This document shows positions 36,118 to 44,495 of a stretch of 64,000 nt of DNA, piece by piece. This stretch comes from Asticcacaulis sp. ZE23SCel15 (GTDB taxonomy: Bacteria > Pseudomonadota > Alphaproteobacteria > Caulobacterales > Caulobacteraceae), in NCBI RefSeq assembly GCF_030505395.1, contig NZ_CP130044.1:1287001-1351000 (forward strand). Direction: 5' to 3'. Below the pieces are notes generated by a model that worked only from the letters and a program-made list of their open reading frames with translations, made no database searches and was not told the DNA's origin. The stretch's first letter is position 1, and every line of letters starts with the position of its first letter. Both the position numbers and the translations under genes were made by a program.

Positions 36118-37155
36118 TCACAACTCTGTGAGCCCGGTGAGCAGGTTTTGAAAATCAGCCGGTGGCGGGGCGTCAAAGCTCAAAGCCTCGCCCGTTATGG
36201 GGTGGACAAAGGCCAGATGGGTGGCGTGCAGCGCCTGACGGGTGAAGTTCAGTTCCCGCAGCAGGGCCTGTACGGGGGCGGCTGGGGCACCGGAGCCATA
36301 GACCGGATCACCGAGGCAGGGCGCGCCCACATGGGCCATGTGGACGCGAATCTGATGGGTGCGGCCGGTTTCTAACTCGCACCGGATAAGTGACGCGATG
36401 GGTTTCGCCCCGCCAAAGGTTGCCTGAACCGTGTAGTGGGTGGTGGCTTCGCGGCCACCCGCCCTCAGCACCGCCATTTTCTTGCGGTCATGGTGGGAGC
36501 GGCCGATCTGGGTGGTGACGGTGCCCTTTGTGGCTTTGGGTGTACCGCGCACGATCGCCAGATAGGCCCGGCCAATGTCGTGTTTTGAAAACAGCGCGCT
36601 TAAGCCATGATGGGCGGCATCGGACTTGGCGGCGACCATAACGCCCGACGTGTCCTTATCGAGGCGGTGGACGATGCCGGGCCGTAACACCCCGCCTATG
36701 CCCGATAAGGTATCGCCACAGTGATGGAGCAGCGCGTTGACCAGTGTGCCGTCTGGCGTGCCGGGGGCGGGGTGCGCGGCCATGCCTGCGGGTTTGATGA
36801 CCACGATCAGGTGGGCATCTTCATAAAGGATTTCGAGGGCTAAGTTTTGCGGCTGCGGAAGTGCTGCAATCGGCGCGGGTATGGTCAGCGCATAATGGCC
36901 CGCCTTGGCCTTATGCTTGCCGTCGGTGATGATGTGGCCCTCAAAGGTCAGGCGGCCTTCGGCAATAAGAGTTTGTAAGCGCGCGCGTGAAATGTCGGGG
37001 GCCGCCTCACCAAGAACCGCCATCAGGGCCCGATCCAGCCGTTCACCGGCGGCATCGGGCGGGAGGTTCAGGTCGACAACCTGCCCTTCGCTTTGCGCCG
37101 AAGCCTCCGGCAGATCATCATCAATGTCTTCGTCTTGGGCGTCTTGGGGTGTCAT
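36118..37155 (-). CDS. rluD: 23S rRNA pseudouridine synthase, RluD type
   Basis: A 345-residue pseudouridine synthase of the RluA/RluD family. An acidic N-terminus of about 30 residues precedes an S4 RNA-binding domain (ERLDRALMAVLGEAAPDISR, RLQTLIAEGRL). The catalytic domain has Asp in HRLDKDTSGVMVAAKS and the family stretch TGRTHQIRVHMAHVG. RluD-type enzymes modify helix 69 of 23S rRNA; RluC specificity cannot be excluded from sequence alone. A terminator-like hairpin lies just upstream. Confidence 0.9.
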   Translation of the reverse strand: MTPQDAQDEDIDDDLPEASAQSEGQVVDLNLPPDAAGERLDRALMAVLGEAAPDISRARLQTLIAEGRLTFEGHIITDGKHKAKAGHYALTIPAPIAALPQPQNLALEILYEDAHLIVVIKPAGMAAHPAPGTPDGTLVNALLHHCGDTLSGIGGVLRPGIVHRLDKDTSGVMVAAKSDAAHHGLSALFSKHDIGRAYLAIVRGTPKATKGTVTTQIGRSHHDRKKMAVLRAGGREATTHYTVQATFGGAKPIASLIRCELETGRTHQIRVHMAHVGAPCLGDPVYGSGAPAAPVQALLRELNFTRQALHATHLAFVHPITGEALSFDAPPPADFQNLLTGLTEL

Positions 37156-37173
37156 ATGTGCAGCTTAATCGAA

Positions 37174-37203
37174 AAAGCGCCGGAAGATGGCTTCCGGCGC
37201 TTA
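37174..37203 (-). terminator. terminator after exbD
   Basis: AAGCGCCGGAAG-ATGG-CTTCCGGCGCTT. On the minus strand a T-run follows. It separates exbD from rluD. Confidence 0.88.
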
Positions 37204-37231
37204 AACTTATCATTCAAAACGTCTGAATGAA

Positions 37232-37672
37232 TTAGGAGATGTCTTCGTTGATCAGGCCGATCTTGAAGTAACCATTTTCCTGAAGCTCGTTCAGAACCTT
37301 CATGAACTCTTCATATTCAACGTCCGGCTGGGCACGCACCAGAACGCGCTCATCGGTCGGGTTGGCGCTTTGCAGGGCCGCAGCCAGTTCAGCGGCCATG
37401 ATGTCGATGGTCACTTGCTTGGTGCCGATATAGTAGAGATCCTTGTCCTGAATGGACACGAATACCGGGTCTTTTTGCTTTTCCTGAGTGACCGGCGCCG
37501 ATGCGGGCGGCAGGTCCAGCTTGATCGACACGGTCGCCATAGGTGCCGACACCATGAAGATGATCAGGAGCACCAGCATGATATCCACGAACGGAGTCAC
37601 GTTGATGTCAGAATTCTGTTGGACAGTATAGCGTGAACCGCCACCGCCACCGAGCTTCGCGCCCATATGCAC
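37232..37672 (-). CDS. exbD: ExbD/TolR family biopolymer transport protein
   Basis: A 146-residue inner-membrane protein: a short glycine-rich cytoplasmic tail (KLGGGGGSRYTVQQ), one membrane helix with the essential Asp (INVTPFVDIMLVLLIIFMV) and a periplasmic domain. With ExbB it converts proton flow into force for TonB-dependent import (or, for TolR, envelope constriction). It stands alone: no exbB, tonB or tolQ is adjacent, and a terminator follows it. Caulobacterales often carry two exbD genes in a tonB operon, so this may be a detached or second copy. Confidence 0.88.
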   Translation of the reverse strand: MHMGAKLGGGGGSRYTVQQNSDINVTPFVDIMLVLLIIFMVSAPMATVSIKLDLPPASAPVTQEKQKDPVFVSIQDKDLYYIGTKQVTIDIMAAELAAALQSANPTDERVLVRAQPDVEYEEFMKVLNELQENGYFKIGLINEDIS

Positions 37673-37796
37673 ACTCCCTAAAAGCCCGTGTGGCTTAAGC
37701 CTGCGGGGCGTCGTAAATCTCAGGTTTGCGATTTAGGATAATTAACAGGCGTTTGTAAAGCCCATAAAGCCCTATATCTGTAACCTCATGTGATGA

Positions 37797-37814
37797 GATT
37801 AAATTATTTTAATC
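37797..37814. promoter_or_regulatory. GATTAAA inverted repeat upstream of exbD
   Basis: GATTAAA-TTAT-TTTAATC is a perfect 7-bp palindrome about 125 bp before the exbD start, in an A/T-rich patch between exbD and the folE terminator. It could be an operator, for example for an iron regulator, given the gene; no exact consensus match is claimed. Confidence 0.35.
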
Positions 37815-37838
37815 GAAGTGCGCAAGCCCTTAAATTAG

Positions 37839-37870
37839 AACCGCCTCAGAGAAATGTCTCTGAGGCGGTT
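37839..37870 (-). terminator. terminator after folE
   Basis: AACCGCCTCAGAGA-AATG-TCTCTGAGGCGGTT. A perfect 14-bp stem about 40 nt past the folE stop. Confidence 0.88.
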
Positions 37871-37910
37871 AATTCATAAAAGCTTTATAATTATCTCGCC
37901 AAACTTACCG

Positions 37911-38552
37911 CTACTGGCTGAGGCGGATAAAGCGTTCCTGCAGCGCCAAATTGGTCTCAAACACACCCGTAAAGCTGGTGGTGATGGTCGAGACATGCTT
38001 ATGGTGGACGCCGCGGGTGGTCATGCACTGATGCTCGGCATCAATCAGAATAGCAATTCCCTGCGGATTGAGCGAGTCCTGCAAGGCTTCGGTGATCTGC
38101 TTGGTCAAGGTTTCCTGAGTTTGCAGGCGCTTGGCATAGATTTCGACCACGCGGGCAATCTTGGAAATACCGACCACCTTATCGGTGGGAACATAAGCGA
38201 CATAGGCCTTGCCCAGAAACGGCGCCATGTGGTGCTCACAGTGGCTTTCGACGTCGATATCGCGCAGCATGACCATGTCATTATAGCCCTGCACGTCCTC
38301 AAAGGTGCGCGACAGTTCTTTGCGTGGGTCGGCGGTGTAGCCCTGGAACCACTCATTATAGGCATCGACAACGCGCTTAGGCGTATCGATCAGGCCCTCA
38401 CGGGTAGGGTCATCACCGGCCCAGGCCAGAAGGGTGCGCACGGCGGCCAGAGCCTCATCGCGGCTGGGGCGCGCGGGATGCGCTTTGGAGGTCGGGGTAA
38501 GATCATTGGCGGCGTTTTCAACGGCGCCATGGTTGGGGGCAAAACTGTCCAT
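37911..38552 (-). CDS. folE: GTP cyclohydrolase I
   Basis: A 213-residue enzyme opening GTP to dihydroneopterin triphosphate, the first step of folate (tetrahydropterin) synthesis. Zinc ligands and catalytic residues are in ESHCEHHMAPFLGKAYVAY and AEHQCMTTRGVHH; GTP-binding parts are in VVGISKIARVVEIYAKRLQTQETLT. The first 30 residues are a variable tail. Complete and normal in length; expressed alone, with its own terminator. Confidence 0.97.
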   Translation of the reverse strand: MDSFAPNHGAVENAANDLTPTSKAHPARPSRDEALAAVRTLLAWAGDDPTREGLIDTPKRVVDAYNEWFQGYTADPRKELSRTFEDVQGYNDMVMLRDIDVESHCEHHMAPFLGKAYVAYVPTDKVVGISKIARVVEIYAKRLQTQETLTKQITEALQDSLNPQGIAILIDAEHQCMTTRGVHHKHVSTITTSFTGVFETNLALQERFIRLSQ

Positions 38553-38765
38553 TACATCTCTCTATGAGGGCCGAGTGGCGCCGGACCGACGGGCCCGGAA
38601 TGACGCGTGGCATCCCTCTGCGGTCTATGCACTTACGCAAAGCGCGCTCATTTAGATGAAATCAGCGCCAAAATTTACGTGCAGTCATGACCTAACCGCG
38701 TCTATATGGGGCGAATGGCGGTTATTACAACCGAAAAATACTTATATCCTACTTAAGTCTGGCTT

Positions 38766-40280
38766 ATGAAACTAACGATCTACGACACGCTTGAGCGGAA
38801 AAAGCGCGAGTTTGAACCGAAAAATCCGGAGCGGGTCACGCTCTATGTCTGTGGGCCGACGGTATATAACTACGCCCATATCGGTAATGCCCGCCCGGTC
38901 GTGGTGTTCGATGTGCTCTATCGCCTGCTGCGCCATATCTACGGCGAACAGCATGTCGTCTATGCCCGCAACATCACCGATGTCGATGATAAGATAAACA
39001 AAAAGGCGATGGACGAAGGCGTCGATATCTCCGTCATCACCAATAAGTTCGCCGATATCTATAATGCCGATATGGCGTCGCTGAACGCACTTCCCCCGAC
39101 CTATCAGCCGCGCGCCACCGACCACATGCCCGATATGGTAGCGATGATCGAAAAACTTATCGAACGCCAGGCGGCCTATGTCACGGACGATGGCGAAGTC
39201 CTGTTTCGCGTGGCCGATTATGATGCTGGCTCAGGCCGCTATGGCAAGCTGTCGGGCCGTTCGCTCGATGATATGATTGCCGGCGCGCGGGTCGAAGTGG
39301 CTGAAAACAAGGACGATGCTGCCGATTTTGTGCTGTGGAAGCCGTCAAAGCCCGGTGAGCCGGTCTGGCCGGGGCCGCGCAACCCTGAAACCGGAGAGGT
39401 TTTGCCGGGGCGGCCGGGCTGGCATATTGAATGTTCCGCCATGAGCGAAGCGGTGCTGACCCTGCCGATTGATATTCATGGCGGCGGTCAGGATCTGATC
39501 TTCCCGCACCATACCAATGAGATTGCCCAGTCCTGCGCCACACACGGTCATGACGATCCGGCGGCCTATGCCCGCTATTGGATGCACAATGGTTTCCTCG
39601 ATATGTCCGGCGAGAAGATGTCGAAGTCGCTGGGGAATGTGGTGCTGGTTCACGATCTGACCCAGCAATATCCGGGTGAGGTGATCCGCTGGGCTTTGTT
39701 AAGCGGCCACTATCGTTCGCCTCTCAACTGGACAACGGAACTGCTGGAGCAGAGCCGTAAAGAATTGGACTACCTATACGGCATTTTACTACGCCACGAA
39801 AATGTTGTGGCATGGGCTCCAAGCGACGAACAAACTCGCGAAAAGAGAGAGAGTGTTTTGCTCAGTTCGCTTTTGGATGACTTAAACATATCTGATGCTA
39901 AAGCGAGGCTCTTTAACTTGAAGGGTGACGAAGGCATCGACTTGGCGCACAAGCTTGAGCATCTGGCGAACCCGAATGTTGATAGAACGGCAGATGCCGC
40001 TGAAGTTGCGCCTACGGCGGCTTCTCTTGTAAAGCATGACTTATTGTTACTCGCAAAAGTGCTCGGTATCCTGCAAAAAGACCCCGAAGTCTGGTTCAAG
40101 GGCGGGGCGTCGGACGATCTGACCGGCAAGGTCGAGGCGCTGCTGGTCGCCCGCACCGAGGCGCGAGGCGCCAAAAACTGGGCCGAAGCCGACCGCATCC
40201 GTGATGAACTGAACGCGCTCAATATCGAGGTGATGGATTCACCCGCGGGTGCTACCTGGAAAATCAAGGCAGGAGTATAG
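38766..40280 (+). CDS. cysS: cysteinyl-tRNA synthetase
   Basis: A 504-residue class I synthetase. It has the HIGH-type motif (YAHIGNARPVV), zinc-binding Cys and His residues (LYVCGPTVYN, HIECSAMS, HTNEIAQS), the KMSKS loop (GEKMSKSLGN), and the C-terminal DALR-type anticodon domain. From about 39745 to 40085, the start of the anticodon-side helical region, the DNA is distinctly A/T-rich with codons such as TTA, AGA and AGT, unlike the rest of the gene. The frame is intact, so the protein should be functional. It heads a run with the SRPBCC and IscU-like genes. Confidence 0.96.
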   Translation: MKLTIYDTLERKKREFEPKNPERVTLYVCGPTVYNYAHIGNARPVVVFDVLYRLLRHIYGEQHVVYARNITDVDDKINKKAMDEGVDISVITNKFADIYNADMASLNALPPTYQPRATDHMPDMVAMIEKLIERQAAYVTDDGEVLFRVADYDAGSGRYGKLSGRSLDDMIAGARVEVAENKDDAADFVLWKPSKPGEPVWPGPRNPETGEVLPGRPGWHIECSAMSEAVLTLPIDIHGGGQDLIFPHHTNEIAQSCATHGHDDPAAYARYWMHNGFLDMSGEKMSKSLGNVVLVHDLTQQYPGEVIRWALLSGHYRSPLNWTTELLEQSRKELDYLYGILLRHENVVAWAPSDEQTREKRESVLLSSLLDDLNISDAKARLFNLKGDEGIDLAHKLEHLANPNVDRTADAAEVAPTAASLVKHDLLLLAKVLGILQKDPEVWFKGGASDDLTGKVEALLVARTEARGAKNWAEADRIRDELNALNIEVMDSPAGATWKIKAGV

Positions 40281-40282
40281 CT

Positions 40283-40720
40283 GTGGCTGTAAAGGTTGAA
40301 TATCGCATCGGCATCGCCGCCCCGGTCGATGAAGTCTATGAAATCATTGCCGACATCAACAACTGGCCCCAGTGGTCGCCGATCCATAAACATGCCGAGG
40401 CGACCCTGAAATTTGGCGGACCGTTCCATGTCATTGAGCATTACGAAGGCTTGGGCGACTGGGAGGTCAAGGGCTTCCTGTCCGACTGGTCGCCGATGTC
40501 GCACCTGCATATCGGCGTACCCAAGCGCTTTTGGGAAGGCAGCCTGACCCGCTATTTTGAGATGGAAGAACTGTCCAAAACCGGCTCCAGCTTTGCGGTA
40601 GGTGCCCTGTTCGGCGGTTATTTTTCGGAACGTGAGGGTAAGCTTTACCGGCCGCACCTGCGCAAAGGCTTCGAGGCCATGGCCACGGCCTTGAAAAACC
40701 GCGTGGAAGGCACGACCTGA
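40283..40720 (+). CDS. SRPBCC (START-like) family protein
   Basis: A 145-residue protein starting at GTG 40283, two bases after the cysS stop. The start YRIGIAAPVDEVYEIIADINNWPQWSP is typical of the SRPBCC/polyketide-cyclase-like fold with its hydrophobic ligand pocket. Ligand and function are unknown. The tight spacing shows that it is part of an operon with cysS and the scaffold protein. Confidence 0.85.
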   Translation: MAVKVEYRIGIAAPVDEVYEIIADINNWPQWSPIHKHAEATLKFGGPFHVIEHYEGLGDWEVKGFLSDWSPMSHLHIGVPKRFWEGSLTRYFEMEELSKTGSSFAVGALFGGYFSEREGKLYRPHLRKGFEAMATALKNRVEGTT

Positions 40721-40725
40721 TAGGA

Positions 40726-41160
40726 ATGATCGACGAACTCTATTCCCGCGAAATCCTGAAACGCACAACGCAGCTTATGCACGTCGGTCGGCTTGAAGCT
40801 CCCGACGGCACCGCCGAGCGCACCTCCAAACTGTGCGGCAGTCATATCGTTGTGGACGTAAAGATGGACGGTGATGTCGTGTCGGATTTTGCGCACGATG
40901 TCGAAGCCTGCGCCCTGGGGCAGGCCAGTGCCGCCATCCTCAGCCAGCATGTGATTGGCGCGACTGTTGCCGAAATCACCGCCGCCCGCGATGCGCTTAA
41001 GGCCATGCTCAAGGGCGATGAGGTCACATTCCCTGAACGCTTTGCCGATCTGGCAATCCTGAAATCGGTCAAGGATTTCCCGGCCCGCCACACCTCAACC
41101 CAACTGGCCTTTGAAGCGACGGTTTCCGCGATTAATGAGGTCAAAAATAAAGCCGCCTGA
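40726..41160 (+). CDS. IscU/NifU-like iron-sulfur scaffold protein
   Basis: A 144-residue NifU_N-domain protein. Two of the three usual cluster-ligand cysteines are present (C37 in KLCGSH and C62 in EACALGQ). At the site of the third, where classical IscU has His-Cys, it reads PARHTSTQL, so His122 stays but Cys is replaced by Thr123. Alphaproteobacteria carry such variants. It may bind a cluster differently or act in another way. Five bases after the SRPBCC gene; the terminator overlaps its stop codon. Confidence 0.85.
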   Translation: MIDELYSREILKRTTQLMHVGRLEAPDGTAERTSKLCGSHIVVDVKMDGDVVSDFAHDVEACALGQASAAILSQHVIGATVAEITAARDALKAMLKGDEVTFPERFADLAILKSVKDFPARHTSTQLAFEATVSAINEVKNKAA

Positions 41161-41179
41161 TCGTCTCAGGCGGCTTTAT
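41147..41179. terminator. terminator of the cysS operon
   Basis: AAAGCCGCCTGA-TCG-TCTCAGGCGGCTTT overlaps the stop codon of the IscU-like gene. It lies close to the end of the convergent transaldolase gene and probably serves both. Confidence 0.88.
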
Positions 41180-41183
41180 AATT

Positions 41184-41837
41184 CTACAAAATCGACTGAC
41201 CCGTCGAGGCCCAGTCCTTCATAAAGGCGTCAAGGCCCTTATCAGTCAGCGGGTGCTTGAACAACTCCATAAACACCGACGGCGGCAAGGTCGCGCAATC
41301 GGCACCGGCCAGCGCCGCATCGGCCACATGTTTGGAATTGCGCACGGACGCGGCCAGAATCTCGGTGTCAAACTCATGCATGTCATAAAGCTGACGGATA
41401 TCGTGGATCAGGCCCATACCGTCGGCGCCGTGGTCATCCAGACGGCCGATGAACGGCGACACAAAGGTCGCGCCCGCCTTGGCGGCCAGCATGGCCTGAG
41501 AGACCGAAAAACACAGCGTCACATTGGTCATCAGCCCCTGCGCCGACAGTTCCTTGGTGGCTTTAAGGCCCTCAACCGTCAGCGGCACCTTGACCACGAC
41601 GTTGGTGGCGATCTTGGCCAGCTTTTCGCCCTCTAAGATCATGTTCTTGGCATCGTTAGACACCACTTCGGCTGAGATCGGGCCGGGCACCAGGTCGCAG
41701 ATTTCCTTGATGACCTCAAACATATTGCGGCCGGACTTGGCGATAATGGTCGGGTTGGTCGTGACCCCGTCGATCAGACCGGTTTCCATAAGTTCGGCCA
41801 GCACTTTGGTGTCGGCGGTATCAGCGAATAATTGCAT
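41184..41837 (-). CDS. tal: transaldolase / fructose-6-phosphate aldolase-like protein
   Basis: A 217-residue short transaldolase (TalC/FSA group). [16 protein letters not shown] at the start, [13 protein letters not shown], the Schiff-base Lys in NVVVKVPLT, and [30 protein letters not shown] are diagnostic. It links the pentose phosphate pathway and glycolysis. ATG 41837 gives the canonical N-terminus with AGGAG 8 nt upstream; an ATG directly before it (41840) is equally possible. The frame extends to 41942 without similarity. Confidence 0.94.
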   Translation of the reverse strand: MQLFADTADTKVLAELMETGLIDGVTTNPTIIAKSGRNMFEVIKEICDLVPGPISAEVVSNDAKNMILEGEKLAKIATNVVVKVPLTVEGLKATKELSAQGLMTNVTLCFSVSQAMLAAKAGATFVSPFIGRLDDHGADGMGLIHDIRQLYDMHEFDTEILAASVRNSKHVADAALAGADCATLPPSVFMELFKHPLTDKGLDAFMKDWASTGQSIL

Positions 41838-42032
41838 CATGTGGGCTCCTGAATTCCCTTGGGCGTATATAGGTTCCCGCCTGAACTTCCAAGCGCTTTT
41901 GGCTTGAAAAGCGGCCCCCAACACGGTTAAAGGGACTGGCATTTTGCCGGGAAACGCTCTAATAAGACCGTGCCGGGCCGCAATTACGGCGTCTTTTAAC
42001 TATGATTTCCGTTATATTTTAAGGTGATTTAG

Positions 42033-42824
42033 ATGGGCATGATGAAGTCGGCGATTACCGATATAAAGTCCTCCATCGACAAATTCGATCTGATCTGGGC
42101 TCTGGTGGTTGATGACCTGAAGCAGCGTTACCGCCGCACCGTGCTGGGCCCATTTTGGGTAGTTATCGGCATTGGTTTGTGGGTGTCTATGACCGGTTTT
42201 GTCGGCATGGCTCTGTTTAACGCGGACCTCAAGGACTATTTCACTCAGGTCGCCGTCGGCATGGTGCTGTGGATTTTTCTGGTAGGCCTGCTTAACGAAG
42301 GGGTCTCCCTCCTGCAATCAAACGGCAGCTTCATCCTTAATACCAACATGCCGCTAAGCCTTTATATCATAAGGGCTTTGTTGAAGAATATAGCGCTTTT
42401 CCTGCACTATCTGGTCATACCGGCAATCGTGATCGTAGCGCTCGGCGTCAGCTTTACGCCGCAGGTGCTGTTGGCGATTCCGTTTTTCATGCTGTACGCG
42501 TTCAGCGGCCTGTGTCTTGTGACTATTCTATGCTTTTTATGCACGCGCTTTCGCGATTTGCAGCAGGCCGTAACAGCATTGCTTCAGATCGTGCCGATCG
42601 TCACGCCGATCTTATGGAGCCGGGAGTTTTTACCGGACGACAAAAAATGGATCGCAGACGTTAACCCGCTGTATCACTATATTCACGTCATTAAGGCGTC
42701 CCTGATCGGTCAGCCTATTGAAGCCCTGAGCGTTACGGTGGTTGTGACCTCGACCGTTGTTCTGGCGTTTATCGCATTTACGGTATTCACGCTGTGCGGC
42801 CGCAAGTCGGTTTACTGGCTCTAA
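42033..42824 (+). CDS. wzm: ABC-2 type polysaccharide export permease
   Basis: A 263-residue inner-membrane protein with six predicted helices, the permease of an ABC exporter for O-antigen or another lipid-linked glycan. Family marks are DLIWALVVDDLKQRYRRTVLGPFWVV at the start (read in part), the central QSNGSFILNTNMPLSLY and PILWSREFLPDDKKWIADVNPLYHYI at the end. AAGGTGA precedes the start. Its ATPase (54942-55709) lies 12 kb away on the other strand, separated by the sulfotransferase-like and RTX genes, an unusual split. Confidence 0.92.
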   Translation: MGMMKSAITDIKSSIDKFDLIWALVVDDLKQRYRRTVLGPFWVVIGIGLWVSMTGFVGMALFNADLKDYFTQVAVGMVLWIFLVGLLNEGVSLLQSNGSFILNTNMPLSLYIIRALLKNIALFLHYLVIPAIVIVALGVSFTPQVLLAIPFFMLYAFSGLCLVTILCFLCTRFRDLQQAVTALLQIVPIVTPILWSREFLPDDKKWIADVNPLYHYIHVIKASLIGQPIEALSVTVVVTSTVVLAFIAFTVFTLCGRKSVYWL

Positions 42825-42836
42825 GGGGCGGTCGGC

Positions 42837-44093
42837 CTAGTAAACCCAGCGGCTAAGGTTAAGAATCGAATCGGGCTGATATTCAGACAGCGGCCCAACC
42901 TCAAATTCAGATATTTCCAGCCCCAGGATACGGTCGTCGCCTGAGTTTTTCGACTTTTGACTAAAGCCGTAATGGATGGCGATATCCAGACGCGCCGTCG
43001 AATGATCAAGCTGATCCGGTGTAGCCCAGGCTTCAACGATAAAGCCATTGTTATTGATTGGCGTGATGTTGACGCCGGTTTTAACGCCATCGACCATGAG
43101 GTAGAGCGCGTTAACCTGTTCCGGATGCATGAAATCGGCAACATGCAGTCGCATAAACAGGCCGTCGCTTTTGTCAATCATAAGGGACAGGGCGGACAAG
43201 TCTCCCGGCCCGGTCCAGCGAGAAATCTTGTGGCCATTGCGTTCACACACATGCCAGCCGTCGCCGCTTAGGTAGTCTTCACCCGAAAGTATATATCCGC
43301 GAGGGGGTGTGAGGTACTCAGCCTTTGGCGGTGCGGGCACCAAGGGGAGTTCGGCTGTTTTTTCGAGCGCGCGGTTATAGATCTGCATATCAAGCTGCAC
43401 ATAGGGCAGCAATAATTCGCGGTCTTCGTCTGTGCAGCGCGATTTGGCCGGGTTCACATTGTGGGCTTGAAGTGACTGCGGCGGCTGTACGCCCATCACG
43501 GCGCACATATGCTGAAAATGCGCGTCAAAGGACTCTACGATGCCGATGAAATCCATTTTCTCAAAATTGCTGAGCGCGATTTCCAGTGCGCGCAATTCCA
43601 GTGCATTAAGTCCGGCTGACTTTGACTGCAGCCACAACGGTCGTGCTGACGGGTCGGAAAACTGGAAATAAGCCGTTATGCCGTTGAAAATGTTCTGATA
43701 GCCGAGATCGAATCCGGTGCTCAGATAGGCGGCAATGCCGTCTTTAGCCGCATCCCGCAGGGTACGAAGCTTTTCGTTGCTGGCCTCTTCGTCGGTCCAA
43801 CGGGAAATCATATTGATTTGTGAGGCCGCCCGGTCAACCGGATCACGGAGCCAGGTCAGGTTCAGCGTATTGCCGAGGGCGGCATTCCAGTCCGTCATCC
43901 CGGAGGGGTCGTGAATAAAACGGGCCCTGATGACCGGATCAAGCTGGCGCAATTTGCGCAGGCCGAAATCATTGGTCGGAAAATCTTCCAGCCGCAGACA
44001 AAAATCGCTTTTTGTCATGGACAACAGATAGTTCAGGATGGTGGTCCCGGCACATTTGTTGATGTGGTAAAAAGCGGTTCTAAGCTTGGGCAC
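42837..44093 (-). CDS. sulfotransferase-family protein with C-terminal beta domain
   Basis: A 418-residue protein. The N-terminal half fits the carbohydrate sulfotransferase fold: a 5'-phosphosulfate loop, AFYHINKCAGTTILNYL, and a 3'-phosphate motif, LTWLRDPVDRAASQI, both needed to bind PAPS. The Lys-Cys-Ala-Gly loop replaces the more common PKTGGT. The last 140 residues (from GYILSGEDYLSGDGWHV) look like a separate beta-sandwich domain of the sort seen in surface-glycan enzymes. No signal peptide. Tail-to-tail with wzm, 12 bp apart. Probably sulfates the exported polysaccharide; that is inference. Confidence 0.75.
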   Translation of the reverse strand: MPKLRTAFYHINKCAGTTILNYLLSMTKSDFCLRLEDFPTNDFGLRKLRQLDPVIRARFIHDPSGMTDWNAALGNTLNLTWLRDPVDRAASQINMISRWTDEEASNEKLRTLRDAAKDGIAAYLSTGFDLGYQNIFNGITAYFQFSDPSARPLWLQSKSAGLNALELRALEIALSNFEKMDFIGIVESFDAHFQHMCAVMGVQPPQSLQAHNVNPAKSRCTDEDRELLLPYVQLDMQIYNRALEKTAELPLVPAPPKAEYLTPPRGYILSGEDYLSGDGWHVCERNGHKISRWTGPGDLSALSLMIDKSDGLFMRLHVADFMHPEQVNALYLMVDGVKTGVNITPINNNGFIVEAWATPDQLDHSTARLDIAIHYGFSQKSKNSGDDRILGLEISEFEVGPLSEYQPDSILNLSRWVY

Positions 44094-44495
44094 TGTGCTC
44101 TGTCTTTCAATGAAGCCGCGGACTATCCGTGTGGACCCGTGGGCGGTAAATTGAAACCGGATGAGGAAATAAATTAACCGGCTGTCGTGAGGGCTGTCAT
44201 AAATCCATAAACCGATAGGTCTGCGCTGTCTAGGCTATAACGGTTTCGGGGTTAGGGGGTGAGTGGGTTTTGATTGAATATTGTTTTCTTTGGTTATTTT
44301 TGTATAAATTTGAATAAAATAAGGTATACAAAATAATCTATCTTCACGAAAAGGTTGCATTCATGGCGAGTGGCCATGTATAAATGCAATAGGAAGATCT
44401 TAGTTTGTGGTATTTTAAGGCCGCTTTTTGTGGGTGTCTGATGCTATGGCCACCCCAAGGTTAAGCGGTAATAAGATAATTGTGGGGGGCTTTAT
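44094..44495. other. A/T-rich divergent control region upstream of the large RTX gene
   Basis: About 400 bp without a gene between the divergent sulfotransferase-like and RTX genes. The part 44270-44350 is strikingly A/T-rich compared with the surroundings and probably carries promoters or a silencer-type binding region. A GGGGGG ribosome site lies at 44484-44489. I see no specific operator. Confidence 0.5.

Noticed and set aside
39770-40768. Long open frame on the minus strand opposite cysS and the SRPBCC gene
   Set aside because: It is antisense to well-supported genes, has no recognisable protein character, and is long mainly because of the reading-frame structure of cysS.
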